Assembly (NCBI RefSeq): GCF_000447205.1
Contig: NZ_AUWY01000132.1
Span: 1-58,742 of the forward strand
DNA: 58,742 nucleotides
Source of the DNA: Sphingobium ummariense RL-3
GTDB lineage: Bacteria > Pseudomonadota > Alphaproteobacteria > Sphingomonadales > Sphingomonadaceae
Direction of reading: 5' to 3'
Shown: positions 7,794 through 15,628 of the stretch, piece after piece
How the letters are laid out: every line of letters starts with the position of its first letter
Numbering within the stretch: the stretch's first letter is position 1
The notes under the pieces: model-generated
Seen by the model: the letters and a program-made list of their open reading frames with translations, nothing else
What the model was told of the DNA's origin: nothing
Databases searched by the model: none
Position numbers and translations under genes: made by a program

Positions 7794-8143
7794 TCATTCC
7801 GCCCGGACCGTTGAAGGTGCTTGTCGCGACGCAGCCTGTGGACTTCAGGAAGGGTATGGCGGGCCTCGCCTCACTGGTTCAGCAGGAACTGCGTCTCGAC
7901 CCATTCTCAGGCATGCTTTTTGTCTTCCGGGCACGCCGGGCGGACAGGATGAAGCTCCTGCTGTGGGACGGCACCGGGCTCGTACTGGTGACGAAGCGGT
8001 TGCAGGATGGGAAGTTCCGCTGGCCCCGCCCGGGAGACGGAGTGATGAAGCTGTCGGCGGCCCAGGCTTCCGCGCTGTTCGAGGGGCTGGACTGGTCGCG
8101 CATGCACGTGCCGCGGGTGCCAAAGCCACTTCATGCGCAGTAG
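7790..8143 (+). CDS. tnpB: IS66 TnpB (Orf2) protein
   Basis: A 117-residue IS66 Orf2 protein with its hallmark pieces VDFRKGMAGLASLVQQEL, GMLFVFRARRADRMKLL and the C-terminal LSAAQASALFEGLDW. It is required with TnpA and TnpC for transposition in characterised IS66 elements; its biochemical role is unclear. Coupled to tnpA. Confidence 0.95.
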   Translation: MIIPPGPLKVLVATQPVDFRKGMAGLASLVQQELRLDPFSGMLFVFRARRADRMKLLLWDGTGLVLVTKRLQDGKFRWPRPGDGVMKLSAAQASALFEGLDWSRMHVPRVPKPLHAQ

Positions 8144-8210
8144 ATCGCACGCCTGATTCTACCTGACGCAAGGCTGTTCCCAGACGTGGGGAACTGGCTA
8201 GAATGCGGGC

Positions 8211-9824
8211 GTGGTGGCGCATCCCGAACCCCCTGTCGAGACCGGCCCGGAGGCTGGATATGACGAGCTTCCTAACAATGTGGAGCAGCTCAAGGCGATG
8301 GTGCTGGCCGAGCGCGCTCGCGCGGCACGGCTCGAACATATCCTCAAGCTGATCAACCGCTCGACCTTCGGCAAGCGTTCGGAAAAGCTGCCGGTCGATC
8401 AACTAGCCTTGACGCTGGAAGACCAGAACGTCGCGCTTGGTGAAGCCGATGGCTTGCAGGACAAGGCGGCCGAGGAGGCGGGACGTTACGGCCTCAGGCC
8501 GCGTCGCCGGCGGGCTCCAGATGCCGAACGCGCATCGCTGCCGGCCCATCTGCCGCGCTTCGAGACGGTGATCGAGCCCAAAAACCTGGAATGCGCCTGT
8601 GGCGGGACGCTGCACAAGATCGGCGAGGACCGTTCCGAACGGCTCGACATCATCCCGGCCCAGCATCGCGTGATGGTGACGATCCGCCCCCGCTATGCCT
8701 GCCGCTGCTGCAGCGACGGCGTTCGCCAAGCGTCGGCCCCGGCGCATGTAGTGCCGGGCGGCTTGCCGACCGAAGCGCTGATCGCCGATGTTCTGATCAA
8801 CAAATATTGCGATCACCTGCCGCTCTATCGGCAATCGAAGATCTTCGCCCGGCAAGGCATCGAGATCAGCCGCGCCACTATGGCGAACTGGGTTGGTCGT
8901 GGCATCGCTGCGCTGATGCCCATCACCGACAGGATGCGCGCCGATGCGCTTGCCCGTGCCCGTCTGTTCGTCGACGAAACCACGGTCAAGGTGCTGGCGC
9001 CGGGAACGGGCAAGACGAAAACCGGCTATATGTGGGTCATAGTGTGCGACGATCGCGCTCATGGCGGCGTCGATCCGCCTCTGGCGCTATACACATATAT
9101 GCCGGGACGCGGAAAAATGTGGGCCAAGCAGTTGCTCGGGTCATACCAGGGCATCCTGCAGGTTGATGCCTGGCAGGCCTATGACCAGTTCGGCAAGGAC
9201 GATGGCGCCGACGCCGGCGTCACCAAGTCCTACTGCTGGGCTCATCTGCGGCGCGGGTTCGTCGATGCAGGCAGCGATGCTCCGGTCGCGCAGGACGCCT
9301 TGCAGCGCATTGCCGAGATCTATGGCATCGAAAAGGAAATCCGTGGGCGCACGGCCGAAGAACGCCTCGCTGTCAGGCAGGAGCGGACCCGTCCGCTGGT
9401 CGACAAGCTCCATGCCTGGTTCGCCGCCACCGCACCGCGCATGATGGCCGGATCGGCAACGAGCGATGCGATGAAATATGCGCTCAAGCGCTGGGCGGGC
9501 TTCACCCGGTTCCTCGATGACGGCAGGATCGAGATCGATAATAACGCCGCCGAACGGGCTATCAGGCCGGTGACTCTCCAAAGAAAAAATGCACTCTTCA
9601 CCGGCCACCAGCTCGGTGCAGAAAACTGGGCGGCGATCTCCTCGCTGGTCGAAACCTGCAAGATGCTGGACATCAACCCCTACGCCTATCTCTGCGATGT
9701 CCTTACCCGGATCATCACCCGCGCGGATACCGATCCGATCGACGATCTGTTGCCCTACTGCTGGACCGATGCCAACGCCGCGCAAACCTCGTTCGAACTG
9801 AGCAGCATCGCAAGCGCCGCCTGA
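8211..9824 (+). CDS. tnpC: IS66 TnpC DDE transposase
   Basis: A 537-residue transposase. The N-terminal region has a leucine-rich stretch ending in STFGKRSEKL and a zinc-finger-like part with CACGGTLHKI and CRCC. The catalytic core shows D255 (FVDETTVK), D319 (LQVDAWQAYDQF) and E448 (NNAAERAIRP). Starts at GTG 8211. Full length, no disruption. Confidence 0.96.
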   Translation: MVAHPEPPVETGPEAGYDELPNNVEQLKAMVLAERARAARLEHILKLINRSTFGKRSEKLPVDQLALTLEDQNVALGEADGLQDKAAEEAGRYGLRPRRRRAPDAERASLPAHLPRFETVIEPKNLECACGGTLHKIGEDRSERLDIIPAQHRVMVTIRPRYACRCCSDGVRQASAPAHVVPGGLPTEALIADVLINKYCDHLPLYRQSKIFARQGIEISRATMANWVGRGIAALMPITDRMRADALARARLFVDETTVKVLAPGTGKTKTGYMWVIVCDDRAHGGVDPPLALYTYMPGRGKMWAKQLLGSYQGILQVDAWQAYDQFGKDDGADAGVTKSYCWAHLRRGFVDAGSDAPVAQDALQRIAEIYGIEKEIRGRTAEERLAVRQERTRPLVDKLHAWFAATAPRMMAGSATSDAMKYALKRWAGFTRFLDDGRIEIDNNAAERAIRPVTLQRKNALFTGHQLGAENWAAISSLVETCKMLDINPYAYLCDVLTRIITRADTDPIDDLLPYCWTDANAAQTSFELSSIASAA

Positions 9825-10054
9825 TCGTTCAAATTACAGCCCCGTTCTCAAGGCCACGTGGGGGATTTTTACCGCTTACGCCACATGCTTTCCGCGTCGA
9901 AATGATCCTTATCGTTCAACGCGGTCGCCAGCGCCTCGATCGCAGCATTTCCAAGCGCACGCTCGAAAGCCAGCTGAGCGAACAGACGATGAGACATAAC
10001 AACCTCCTTGTTGCCGGAATTGGCGAGGCCAAGGGGAGGGCAGCGCCGGGTCGG

Positions 10055-10137
10055 GTCAGGGACCGCGAAGCGGCCGCGCTAGCGGGCGGTGGGGGAGCCG
10101 ATTTGCGCAGCAAATTGGGGGAACCGCCGATCCTTGA
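10055..10137 (-). repeat. Leader repeat C, copy 2 (83 bp)
   Basis: Second copy of 6807-6889, ending 58 bp before the ATG at 9997 of the gene split by IS66. Same orientation and spacing as copy 1 relative to its gene. Confidence 0.85.
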
Positions 10138-10218
10138 TGCGGCCTGGTGCAGCCCTCATGCTAGGAAGACACTGACGGGGGGATTTAACGAACTAACGCC
10201 CGCCCATCGGGCGGACCT

Positions 10219-10671
10219 TCACCCTGCGCCGTCTCGCGCCCGAACGATCGCGCTGTATTCCAGCAGCGTTTGTCGGACATTCTCATCATCCATCACATTG
10301 AGCGCATGGCCGGTGGCCGATGCCTGATCCGTCCGCATTTCGAGCCAAGCGATCCGCGCCGTGTTCGGCACAACGCGACCATGCTCAAGCGCGATCTGCT
10401 CGCTGTAACCGGCGATAACATCGTTGATGGCCTCAAGGGCTGCCTCATAGGCAATGGCCTGATCTTGGGTCCACAAGGGCGCTGTCGGTGTGGGGGCAGT
10501 CACCTTGCCATATAGAGAGGGCAACTGGTCTCCCGGCAAGCGCAAACTACGCCATTTGCGCTTGCCGAGAGTGGGCGGCCCTACCGGGGGGCTTGGGCCG
10601 TTGATGGGCCTATAATCCTCAAACTCACAACGCCAAATGGCGTTGGATAGATTGAAAGGGCGGCGCGACAA
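10219..10671 (-). CDS. Hypothetical protein, start uncertain
   Basis: Up to 150 residues. The C-terminal ~95 residues are convincing protein (helical, QDQAIAYEAALEAINDVIAGY, then ENVRQTLLEYSAIVRARDG). The N-terminal third is proline- and arginine-rich with a TTG start and no good ribosome site. A GTG near residue 57 is an alternative. No family recognised. It sits in the minus-strand run of small genes. Confidence 0.5.
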   Translation of the reverse strand: MSRRPFNLSNAIWRCEFEDYRPINGPSPPVGPPTLGKRKWRSLRLPGDQLPSLYGKVTAPTPTAPLWTQDQAIAYEAALEAINDVIAGYSEQIALEHGRVVPNTARIAWLEMRTDQASATGHALNVMDDENVRQTLLEYSAIVRARDGAG

Positions 10672-10732
10672 ACAGATGCCCCCTCGAAGCGCATCGCGCG
10701 AAGTTGCGCATGGACCGCGACAATTCTCGCTT

Positions 10733-11353
10733 TCAGTTGTCGCTTAACCAAGCGAGCTGCTGACCGATTCCAAGCCCCTCCATCGGAACCGATGCGCGCC
10801 GTTCGATCTGCGGCCAAAGGGGATCGCGATAGTTGCGGCCTGCGAGAACGATCAGCGGCGCGGCGGCGTCGATCTGCTCGGCCATTGCTTCGATCACGCG
10901 CGCGCCCCAAAGGCGGCGCGCGCCTGCCTTCATCGCGCCTAGCGTTTCGTCATAGCGCGCGATGACGGTTTCCGGGGCGATCAGGCCATGCTTTGCTGAC
11001 AGGATGAACCATGCGCCGCCCTGTCGTTCGACATAGGCACGGGCCTTCTGGAACCATGGCGATGCGTAAAGATCGCGCGCCGGGGCGGGGCGGTCCAGCT
11101 TCGCAGCAACGCAAGCGACAAGGAAAACCGGAGACGGGGACGGGGGAGGGTCGATGACAGACGGCGGCGCTGCCTCAAGATCGGCAATGACGGTGCAGCG
11201 GCCCCATTTCTGCAATTGGCGCTGCCATCCTTTCGGCGGTCCTTGGCGCTCGGCAACGTGGCTAAGGGTCGGTCCACCGAACAAGTCGGGTTGCTCCCCG
11301 ATGCGCTGCACCGGGGGAACGTAGCGAGGTTCGCGGATGCAATGGCGGGCCAT
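10733..11353 (-). CDS. DUF6884-like protein
   Basis: About 206 residues. Residues ~75-200 carry the pattern I associate with DUF6884: VFLVACVAAKLDRPAPA, then LYASPWFQKARAYVE, FILSAKHGLI and PLIVLAGRNYRDPL. These resemble nucleoside or base-processing folds of phage and plasmid origin, but the activity is unknown to me. The ATG at 11353 follows GAGGGG. It begins 12 bp after the preceding gene, so it is probably co-transcribed with it. Confidence 0.65.
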   Translation of the reverse strand: MARHCIREPRYVPPVQRIGEQPDLFGGPTLSHVAERQGPPKGWQRQLQKWGRCTVIADLEAAPPSVIDPPPSPSPVFLVACVAAKLDRPAPARDLYASPWFQKARAYVERQGGAWFILSAKHGLIAPETVIARYDETLGAMKAGARRLWGARVIEAMAEQIDAAAPLIVLAGRNYRDPLWPQIERRASVPMEGLGIGQQLAWLSDN

Positions 11354-11364
11354 GCTCGATCCCC

Positions 11365-12174
11365 TCAAAAGGCGAAAGCGGTCTGGCCGCTCGCCTCGGT
11401 GAAGCTGGCGCTATCGCCTGCCGCGTAACGGTCGCGGCCCATGGGGGACCATTGCAGATGCCCGGAACGATCATAGGAAAACCAACCATCCTCGATCCCG
11501 ATGATGAAGGACCATGCCTTATCCTCGGCGCAAGGTCCGTGAAGATTGATCGGCCAATGCTCGGCCCCGCGTTCCTGCTGGCAGGGCGACGGCGCGGAAA
11601 AGCTGCGAAGCAACGCGGCGCGTTCGGTCGGCTCGGTAGCTCCCATTTCCCCCATGATCTGGCGGGCCTCGACGGTGCTGATGTGACCGCTCGCCTTCCT
11701 GTCGGCGTGGTCCGAATAGCGAAGGCCATAGACAACGGCATTGAAGATATTGCGCGGCTCGGTGAACTCCTGCGTTTCGAGCAATTCGCGCCATTTCCCG
11801 GCGCTGATAAGGTCCACCGCATGATGCCAGAGCGAATGAACGCGGTTGCTGTAGCCGTGGCGGTTCGTCACGCCATCGCGGGCGATCTCGATCCCTAGCG
11901 CGCGCTCGACGTGCTGCACGAAAGGATGGGCGGCAAGCAAAGGATGGCGAAGGCCGATCTTGCGCGGCTCGTCCTGCTCTGCACGGATAACCTCTATGGG
12001 GAACTGAAACAGGCGCGACGGCAGATTCCACGGCGCGGAAAGGGGAAAGTCACGGGGCACATCAAGCGCCTCGTTAATATCCAGCACAAAGCCGTTTGGC
12101 GCGAAGCCTGCGGCAATGATCTGGTCGCCCAGCTGGTCGGCCTGCGCGGTGCGTATCGCGGCGGCGGCGCTCAT
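11365..12174 (-). CDS. Hypothetical plasmid protein
   Basis: A 269-residue soluble protein of no recognised family. Visible features are a His-rich middle (HRVHSLWHHAVDLISAGKWRELL is the region, residues ~115-140) and aromatic-rich C-terminal repeats (WSFIIGIEDGWFSYDRSG). The ATG at 12174 overlaps the upstream stop as ATGA, so it is translationally coupled to the 82-residue gene before it. Confidence 0.65.
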   Translation of the reverse strand: MSAAAAIRTAQADQLGDQIIAAGFAPNGFVLDINEALDVPRDFPLSAPWNLPSRLFQFPIEVIRAEQDEPRKIGLRHPLLAAHPFVQHVERALGIEIARDGVTNRHGYSNRVHSLWHHAVDLISAGKWRELLETQEFTEPRNIFNAVVYGLRYSDHADRKASGHISTVEARQIMGEMGATEPTERAALLRSFSAPSPCQQERGAEHWPINLHGPCAEDKAWSFIIGIEDGWFSYDRSGHLQWSPMGRDRYAAGDSASFTEASGQTAFAF

Positions 12175-12419
12175 GCGCTCAACTCCGCATAGGTGGCGCT
12201 GCACTCGTAGCGGATCGCATCGCCATCCCACATAGGACCGCAAACGCCCTTGAATTTCGGTGCGCCCTGCAACTCAAGCCGCTGGCTCGGATTGCTGTTG
12301 TAACCGCTGCATTGAAGCCCCTCGACCGCTGCCCGGCTGACGATGGTTTCAAAGGTCGCGCCCTCGATCTCGATTCGGTCAAAGTCCTGCTCGGTCTGGC
12401 GGTAGATACGGATTTTCAT
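12171..12419 (-). CDS. Small hypothetical protein
   Basis: An 82-residue protein, mostly beta by appearance, with three cysteines (LQCSGYNS, FKGVCGPMWDGD, RYECSATY). It starts at ATG 12419 after AGGAAGGG and is the first gene behind leader repeat B copy 1. It overlaps the following 269-residue gene. No family recognised. Confidence 0.65.
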   Translation of the reverse strand: MKIRIYRQTEQDFDRIEIEGATFETIVSRAAVEGLQCSGYNSNPSQRLELQGAPKFKGVCGPMWDGDAIRYECSATYAELSA

Positions 12420-12919
12420 GGGCTTTCCCTTCCTAATTGAGCCGAAGGCGATGACGGGTCATCGACTTCTGCCGAAAGCGGGCGACGCTGGGCCGGGGAA
12501 TGCCGCAAACGGGGCCGATCAGGGGGGAGGGGGATCACCCGCCCTGCACGGAGCGCAGCGAAGGAAGGGCGGGGAAACCCGCCTGATCGCCAAGCGGAGC
12601 CGCGCAGCGGCGGAGACGGTCTAGCCCTTGCGGCAGGGGGCAGGAACAGGCCCCAAACGCGACAAATCAGCGCGGCGGCTTGCCGCCTCAATCTGCGCCA
12701 GGACAGGCGGTGGCAGCTGAAAGCGCGAGTCAACGTGTCCTCGGTCCAGTCGCGGCCACATGACAGCGATAGTGGGCCGCCAAGGGTCAGGCGCGCCGCC
12801 TCGTCGCGGGTTGCATGGTAGGTGTCATAGAGGCCGAGCCAAAGGGCTATGGCCTTGTCTCGGCCGTCGCAAATATCCGCAATCTGCGCGGGCGTCATAA
12901 GCTCCTGGCCCATGCTCAC
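12416..12919 (-). pseudogene. Truncated plasmid gene running into leader repeat B
   Basis: The first ~75 residues (TPAQIADICDGRDKAIALWLGLYDTYHATRDEAARL is the region) look like a real protein, and recall the start of DUF4942 proteins. From about 12694 the frame enters leader repeat B and becomes arginine/proline-rich read-through to a chance stop at 12416. The start is GTG 12919, overlapping the upstream TGA, or ATG 12913. I infer loss of the 3' part of a longer gene when the repeat was acquired or recombined. Confidence 0.5.
12424..12694 (-). repeat. Leader repeat B, copy 1 (~270 bp)
   Basis: Nearly the same as 13185-13454 from GAGCCGAAGGCGATGACGGG through CTTGCGGCAGGGGGCAGGAA to GCCGCCTCAATCT, with small differences. 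It ends just upstream of the ATG at 12419 and so supplies its leader. Several GC-rich hairpins are possible, for example GGCGGG with CCCGCC. Confidence 0.8.
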
Positions 12920-13176
12920 GCCCCCCCGAGGATAAGAGCACCAAAGCCGAAGCCCTCGGCGGCGTCCTCGATGGTGGTCACAAGGCCGTCAAAATCTTCA
13001 TCCGGTCCTAGTAGGTCGGCAATCTCGATGACGGCGGGAAGGTCAGCGCCATGATTTTCGGCAAGGTCTTTGATGTAGCCGAAGCGGTCAAAATTGCCCT
13101 CTTCCTCATAGCGAGCGAGCGGAATGGTGCGGGCGGCGTTGATCCGAAGAATCGTTGCCAACGGAATGTCGGTCAT
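12916..13176 (-). CDS. Small acidic hypothetical protein
   Basis: An 86-residue acidic protein (NHGADLPAVIEIADLLGPDE and EDFDGLVTTIEDAAEGFGFG) with an N-terminal NAARTIPLARYEEEGNFDR segment. It starts at ATG 13176 directly behind leader repeat B copy 2. It is coupled by GTGA to the truncated gene downstream. Negative charge raises DNA mimicry as one idea, but nothing in the sequence proves it. Confidence 0.65.
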   Translation of the reverse strand: MTDIPLATILRINAARTIPLARYEEEGNFDRFGYIKDLAENHGADLPAVIEIADLLGPDEDFDGLVTTIEDAAEGFGFGALILGGA

Positions 13177-13184
13177 GTGCTGTT

Positions 13185-13454
13185 TTCCCTGCCTAGAATG
13201 GAGCCGAAGGCGATGACGGGTCATCGACTTCTGCCCAGCGGCGAGCAGGGCCGGGGAATGCCGCAAATCAGGGCCGATCAGGGGGGAGGGGGATCACCCG
13301 TCCTGCACGGAGCGTAGCGAAGGAAGGGCGGGGAAACCCGCCTGATCGCCAAGCGAGGCCGCACAGCGGCCGAGACGGTCCAGCCCTTGCGGCAGGGGGC
13401 AGGAACAGGCCCCAAAGTCGAACAGCGGACGCGGCGGCATTGCCGCCTCAATCT
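13185..13454 (-). repeat. Leader repeat B, copy 2 (~270 bp)
   Basis: Second copy of 12424-12694, ending eight bases before the ATG at 13176. The remaining 13455-13575 holds no gene that I can support. Confidence 0.8.
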
Positions 13455-13575
13455 AGGGAAAAGCGCCCGCCAGGTCATAGCATAGCGGTGACCTAGAGGA
13501 CGCTGCGGCATGTCGCCGGCGACATGCCCAACGGATAGCGCCGGAAGCATCCGAGCAATCGGATCCTCCGTCATT

Positions 13576-13812
13576 TTAATTGCCCGAGCGGTTGCGCGAC
13601 ACGTCCGCATAAGGCTTGCGGCGGCACTGGCTGCACCGAAGCCGCGCGATCAGCTCGTAAATGCGGGTATCGAAAGAAATGCGGCGCGAGCGGGCGAAGT
13701 CGCCCAGCGGGGCGACAACGCGGCGACCGCAAGCGCAATAGATGCGCAGATAGCAGCCTTGCCGATACCAGATAGGATCAATGGGCTTGGGGCGGTTGTA
13801 GTTCGCGGCCAT
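13576..13812 (-). CDS. Small zinc-ribbon-like protein
   Basis: A 78-residue protein from ATG 13812. YCACGRRVV in the middle and CSQCRRKP near the C-terminus give a CxC...CxxC set that could bind one zinc ion. Basic overall, so nucleic acid binding is plausible. No further assignment. A TTG six codons upstream is an alternative start. Confidence 0.65.
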   Translation of the reverse strand: MAANYNRPKPIDPIWYRQGCYLRIYCACGRRVVAPLGDFARSRRISFDTRIYELIARLRCSQCRRKPYADVSRNRSGN

Positions 13813-13938
13813 TGGGCGCTTATGCGCCAAAGGGAACAGACGGGGAACACCTCGCGCGCGCGTCGGTTATTGGATTGGCAAGGGAAAAGGGCTATATAGG
13901 CAATGCTTCGTGTGCTGATTCATTTCACGCACCTACCT

Positions 13939-13968
13939 GAACCCGCCGTGCTGTCACACGGCGGGTTC
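13939..13968. terminator. Perfect 12-bp hairpin
   Basis: GAACCCGCCGTG pairs fully with CACGGCGGGTTC across a six-base loop. There is no long T tract on either strand, so it may act with Rho, or as an RNA stabiliser below the 29-residue peptide gene. A second GC-rich hairpin (GGGCGGG / CCCGCCC) lies at 13978-14008, next to that gene's stop. Confidence 0.6.
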
Positions 13969-14014
13969 AAACATTTAGGGCGGGCGGCCCTGTCAGACCA
14001 CCCGCCCCGCTAGA

Positions 14015-14104
14015 TCAGCCCTTATCGGACTTCCCCAGCTTCACAATTGCGATCACGAGCGCGACGGCTGCGATCGTCAATTGAGCTGCTTCATATGCTG
14101 TCAA
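14015..14104 (-). CDS. 29-residue holin-like toxin peptide (Hol_Tox type)
   Basis: A TTG-started frame of 29 codons, too short for usual gene finders. The peptide has an acidic N-terminus (TAYEAAQLTIAAV), one hydrophobic helix (ALVIAIVK) and a charged tail KSDKG. This is the layout of putative holin-like toxins known mainly from Firmicutes. Upstream at 14112-14120 is AAAGGAGGT, continuing GAT, almost the full complement of the 16S rRNA 3' end, nine bases before the start. Strong hairpins follow the stop. A small membrane peptide, perhaps a type I toxin, is likely; the toxin role is inference. Confidence 0.6.
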   Translation of the reverse strand: MTAYEAAQLTIAAVALVIAIVKLGKSDKG

Positions 14105-14277
14105 ATCACATCACCTCCTTTGAGCGAGAGGATTTGCGAAGGGCCGCTGTCACAGTCCCTCGCCCTCGCTCGATGGGGGCTATACAACGGATTGGCGAGA
14201 ATGCGCGCGAAACGCGCTTCACATTTTCGTGAAGCCGTTGGATGATCGCCGGCGACCGTTGATGAAAAGGGGAAGCT

Positions 14278-14568
14278 ATGGGCCTCGTATCGCAGGTTAG
14301 CGCCGATGACCGGGAAAGTGCATGGCGAATAATCCGTCATCGCGAAATCATGGAACGACTGATTCCGCTTTGGGCTGTGCTTGGCGTTGCGCTGGTGCTG
14401 ATGGGCGTGGACCTGGGCGGGCGTCTGCTGTGGACGCTGCCAATGATCGGATATGTCTTTGGGGTGATGGCGGTCGATCACGGCCCTGATTACCGCGCCG
14501 CGAATTATTGGGTGCCGGTCCTGGGAAGCCAAGCGGCGGCGCTGCTGCCTCTCATCGCCAGATTCTAG
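14278..14568 (+). CDS. Small inner membrane protein
   Basis: A 96-residue protein with a ~30-residue cytoplasmic start and two to three hydrophobic helices (IPLWAVLGVALVLMGV, then LLWTLPMIGYVFGVMAV and a C-terminal one). It is the only plus-strand gene in the 6.2-22.3 kb block. GGGGAAG precedes the ATG. It converges on the 14610 gene across a palindromic hairpin. Function unknown. Confidence 0.65.
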   Translation: MGLVSQVSADDRESAWRIIRHREIMERLIPLWAVLGVALVLMGVDLGGRLLWTLPMIGYVFGVMAVDHGPDYRAANYWVPVLGSQAAALLPLIARF

Positions 14569-14577
14569 ATCTCTCTG

Positions 14578-14601
14578 GAGCGGTGGCAGCTGCCACCGCT
14601 C
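14578..14601. terminator. 24-bp palindrome between convergent genes
   Basis: A perfect palindrome centred on GTGGCAGCTGCCAC (14583-14596), extended by GAGCG/CGCTC. It lies between the stops of the 14278 and 14610 genes and could act as a two-way terminator. The same 14-mer recurs six more times in the backbone, so it may instead be a protein site. Confidence 0.55.
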
Positions 14602-14609
14602 CACGCGCG

Positions 14610-15143
14610 TCAAGCTCTGGCCTCGAAGCGGGCGATCAGCTGTTCCGCTACGGAAGTAATTTCGGCGGGGTCGGCGGTTTGAGTGCAATCGCCGCCTACA
14701 ACAGCGCCGAGCGTGCCGCCGTCCAGTTGGACAACGTGGACACGCCACACGTCGCGCCGGAGTTCGTATTGATCGGGAAGCGGCCTCTGCATGATTTCAT
14801 GAAACACCAGGTCAACCCATTGGCGCGCGTCCGGATCAGAAGACGCATCGGCGTAGTCGGCGCGGCTCGCCATGACGCTGTATCGGTCGCCTAGCATGAA
14901 TTGGCGTTCGCGCGCGCGTCGGTCCTGCTCGATCCGCGTCACGCGATCTTTTTCCGCCCGCTTCATGGCCTGTTTCATCCGAACATCGTCGGCGCTGCGC
15001 GTCAGCGCCGCCATGATGTTGAGGACGCGCGCGGGCATATAATGCCCCGCGCGCTCGGCCGCCTCGATCACAAATTGCAAATCGCTGATCTCGGTGGGGG
15101 AGAGGGTGACGCGAACGGCGCTCGCCGTGTTGCTGATTTTCAT
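14610..15143 (-). CDS. Hypothetical protein with a basic helical middle
   Basis: A 177-residue protein starting at ATG 15143. The first ~55 residues may form a short helical domain (TLSPTEISDLQFVIEAAERA). A strongly charged helix (KQAMKRAEKDRVTRIEQDRR) follows, then a mixed C-terminal domain. No family recognised. It overlaps the upstream gene as ATGA and is the last of a five-gene coupled string starting with the DUF3768 gene. Confidence 0.65.
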   Translation of the reverse strand: MKISNTASAVRVTLSPTEISDLQFVIEAAERAGHYMPARVLNIMAALTRSADDVRMKQAMKRAEKDRVTRIEQDRRARERQFMLGDRYSVMASRADYADASSDPDARQWVDLVFHEIMQRPLPDQYELRRDVWRVHVVQLDGGTLGAVVGGDCTQTADPAEITSVAEQLIARFEARA

Positions 15144-15349
15144 GGCTGCGGCTCCGGCTCTTCCTTCGCCTTGTAGGCGGCAAGGCCGATCCACGATCCG
15201 TTATCGCCGCGAAACTGGCGCACAACATCGCCACCGTCCCAATGGCCGGTGAAGATGCCGCGCCGGTTGATGCCGCCGACGGGGCGCGTGCGCGCCGCCA
15301 GAAGGCGGGCGCGGCGCGTGTCTCGATCTAGGTGGCGCATGGGTTGCAT
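15140..15349 (-). CDS. Small basic hypothetical protein
   Basis: A 69-residue protein, arginine-rich at the N-terminus (RHLDRDTRRARLLAARTR), with a compact middle GGINRRGIFTGHWDGGDV. ATG 15349 follows AGGAAGG. Coupled to the next gene by ATGA. Function unknown. Confidence 0.6.
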   Translation of the reverse strand: MQPMRHLDRDTRRARLLAARTRPVGGINRRGIFTGHWDGGDVVRQFRGDNGSWIGLAAYKAKEEPEPQP

Positions 15350-15361
15350 GGTCAATCCTTC

Positions 15362-15628
15362 CTATTCGCTGGCGGTGTCGAGTTGCGTGCCGATCTCGTC
15401 GGCGTCGAAGTCTTCAAGGGCTGAAATCGCGCTTTCCAGTTCGGAAACTGCGGCGTCCATCGCCTGCGCGCGTTCGCTGTCCTCAAGACTGGGTGGCAGA
15501 TTTTCGCGGGCGGCCTGCTCGTCATCCTTGACGGTTTCGAGCATGTCGCGCGCCTCATCCAACAGGGCCTTGCCCTTGTCGATCAGCACGCGGGCGGCGG
15601 CGATCTGCTTGCGGCGTTCGCGGTTCAT
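15362..15628 (-). CDS. Small coiled-coil hypothetical protein
   Basis: An 88-residue, highly helical, acidic protein (KQIAAARVLIDKGKALLDEA, then ELESAISALEDFDADEIG), probably a coiled coil. The start overlaps the upstream stop as ATGA. No family recognised. Confidence 0.65.
   Translation of the reverse strand: MNRERRKQIAAARVLIDKGKALLDEARDMLETVKDDEQAARENLPPSLEDSERAQAMDAAVSELESAISALEDFDADEIGTQLDTASE

Larger units (their letters stand above)
7255..9879 (+). mobile_element. IS66-family insertion sequence
   Basis: The ends are GTAAGCGGT at 7255 and ACCGCTTAC at 9871-9879. Perfect 8-bp target duplications, GCCACATG, flank it at 7247-7254 and 9880-9887. It carries tnpA, tnpB and tnpC in the standard order. 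It is intact and recent enough to leave its target reconstructable. Confidence 0.97.
7047..9997 (-). pseudogene. Hypothetical gene split by IS66
   Basis: The reading frame starts at ATG 9997 after a strong AAGGAGGTT, runs to 9880, and resumes at 7254 to stop at 7047. Removing IS66 and one copy of the 8-bp duplication restores a single frame of about 105 residues (MSHRLFAQLAFERAL... joined to ...MWPKDPMFIGK). The product is a small soluble protein of no recognised family. The 3' part could still be translated from its own ATG at 7253 but has lost its leader. Confidence 0.85.
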
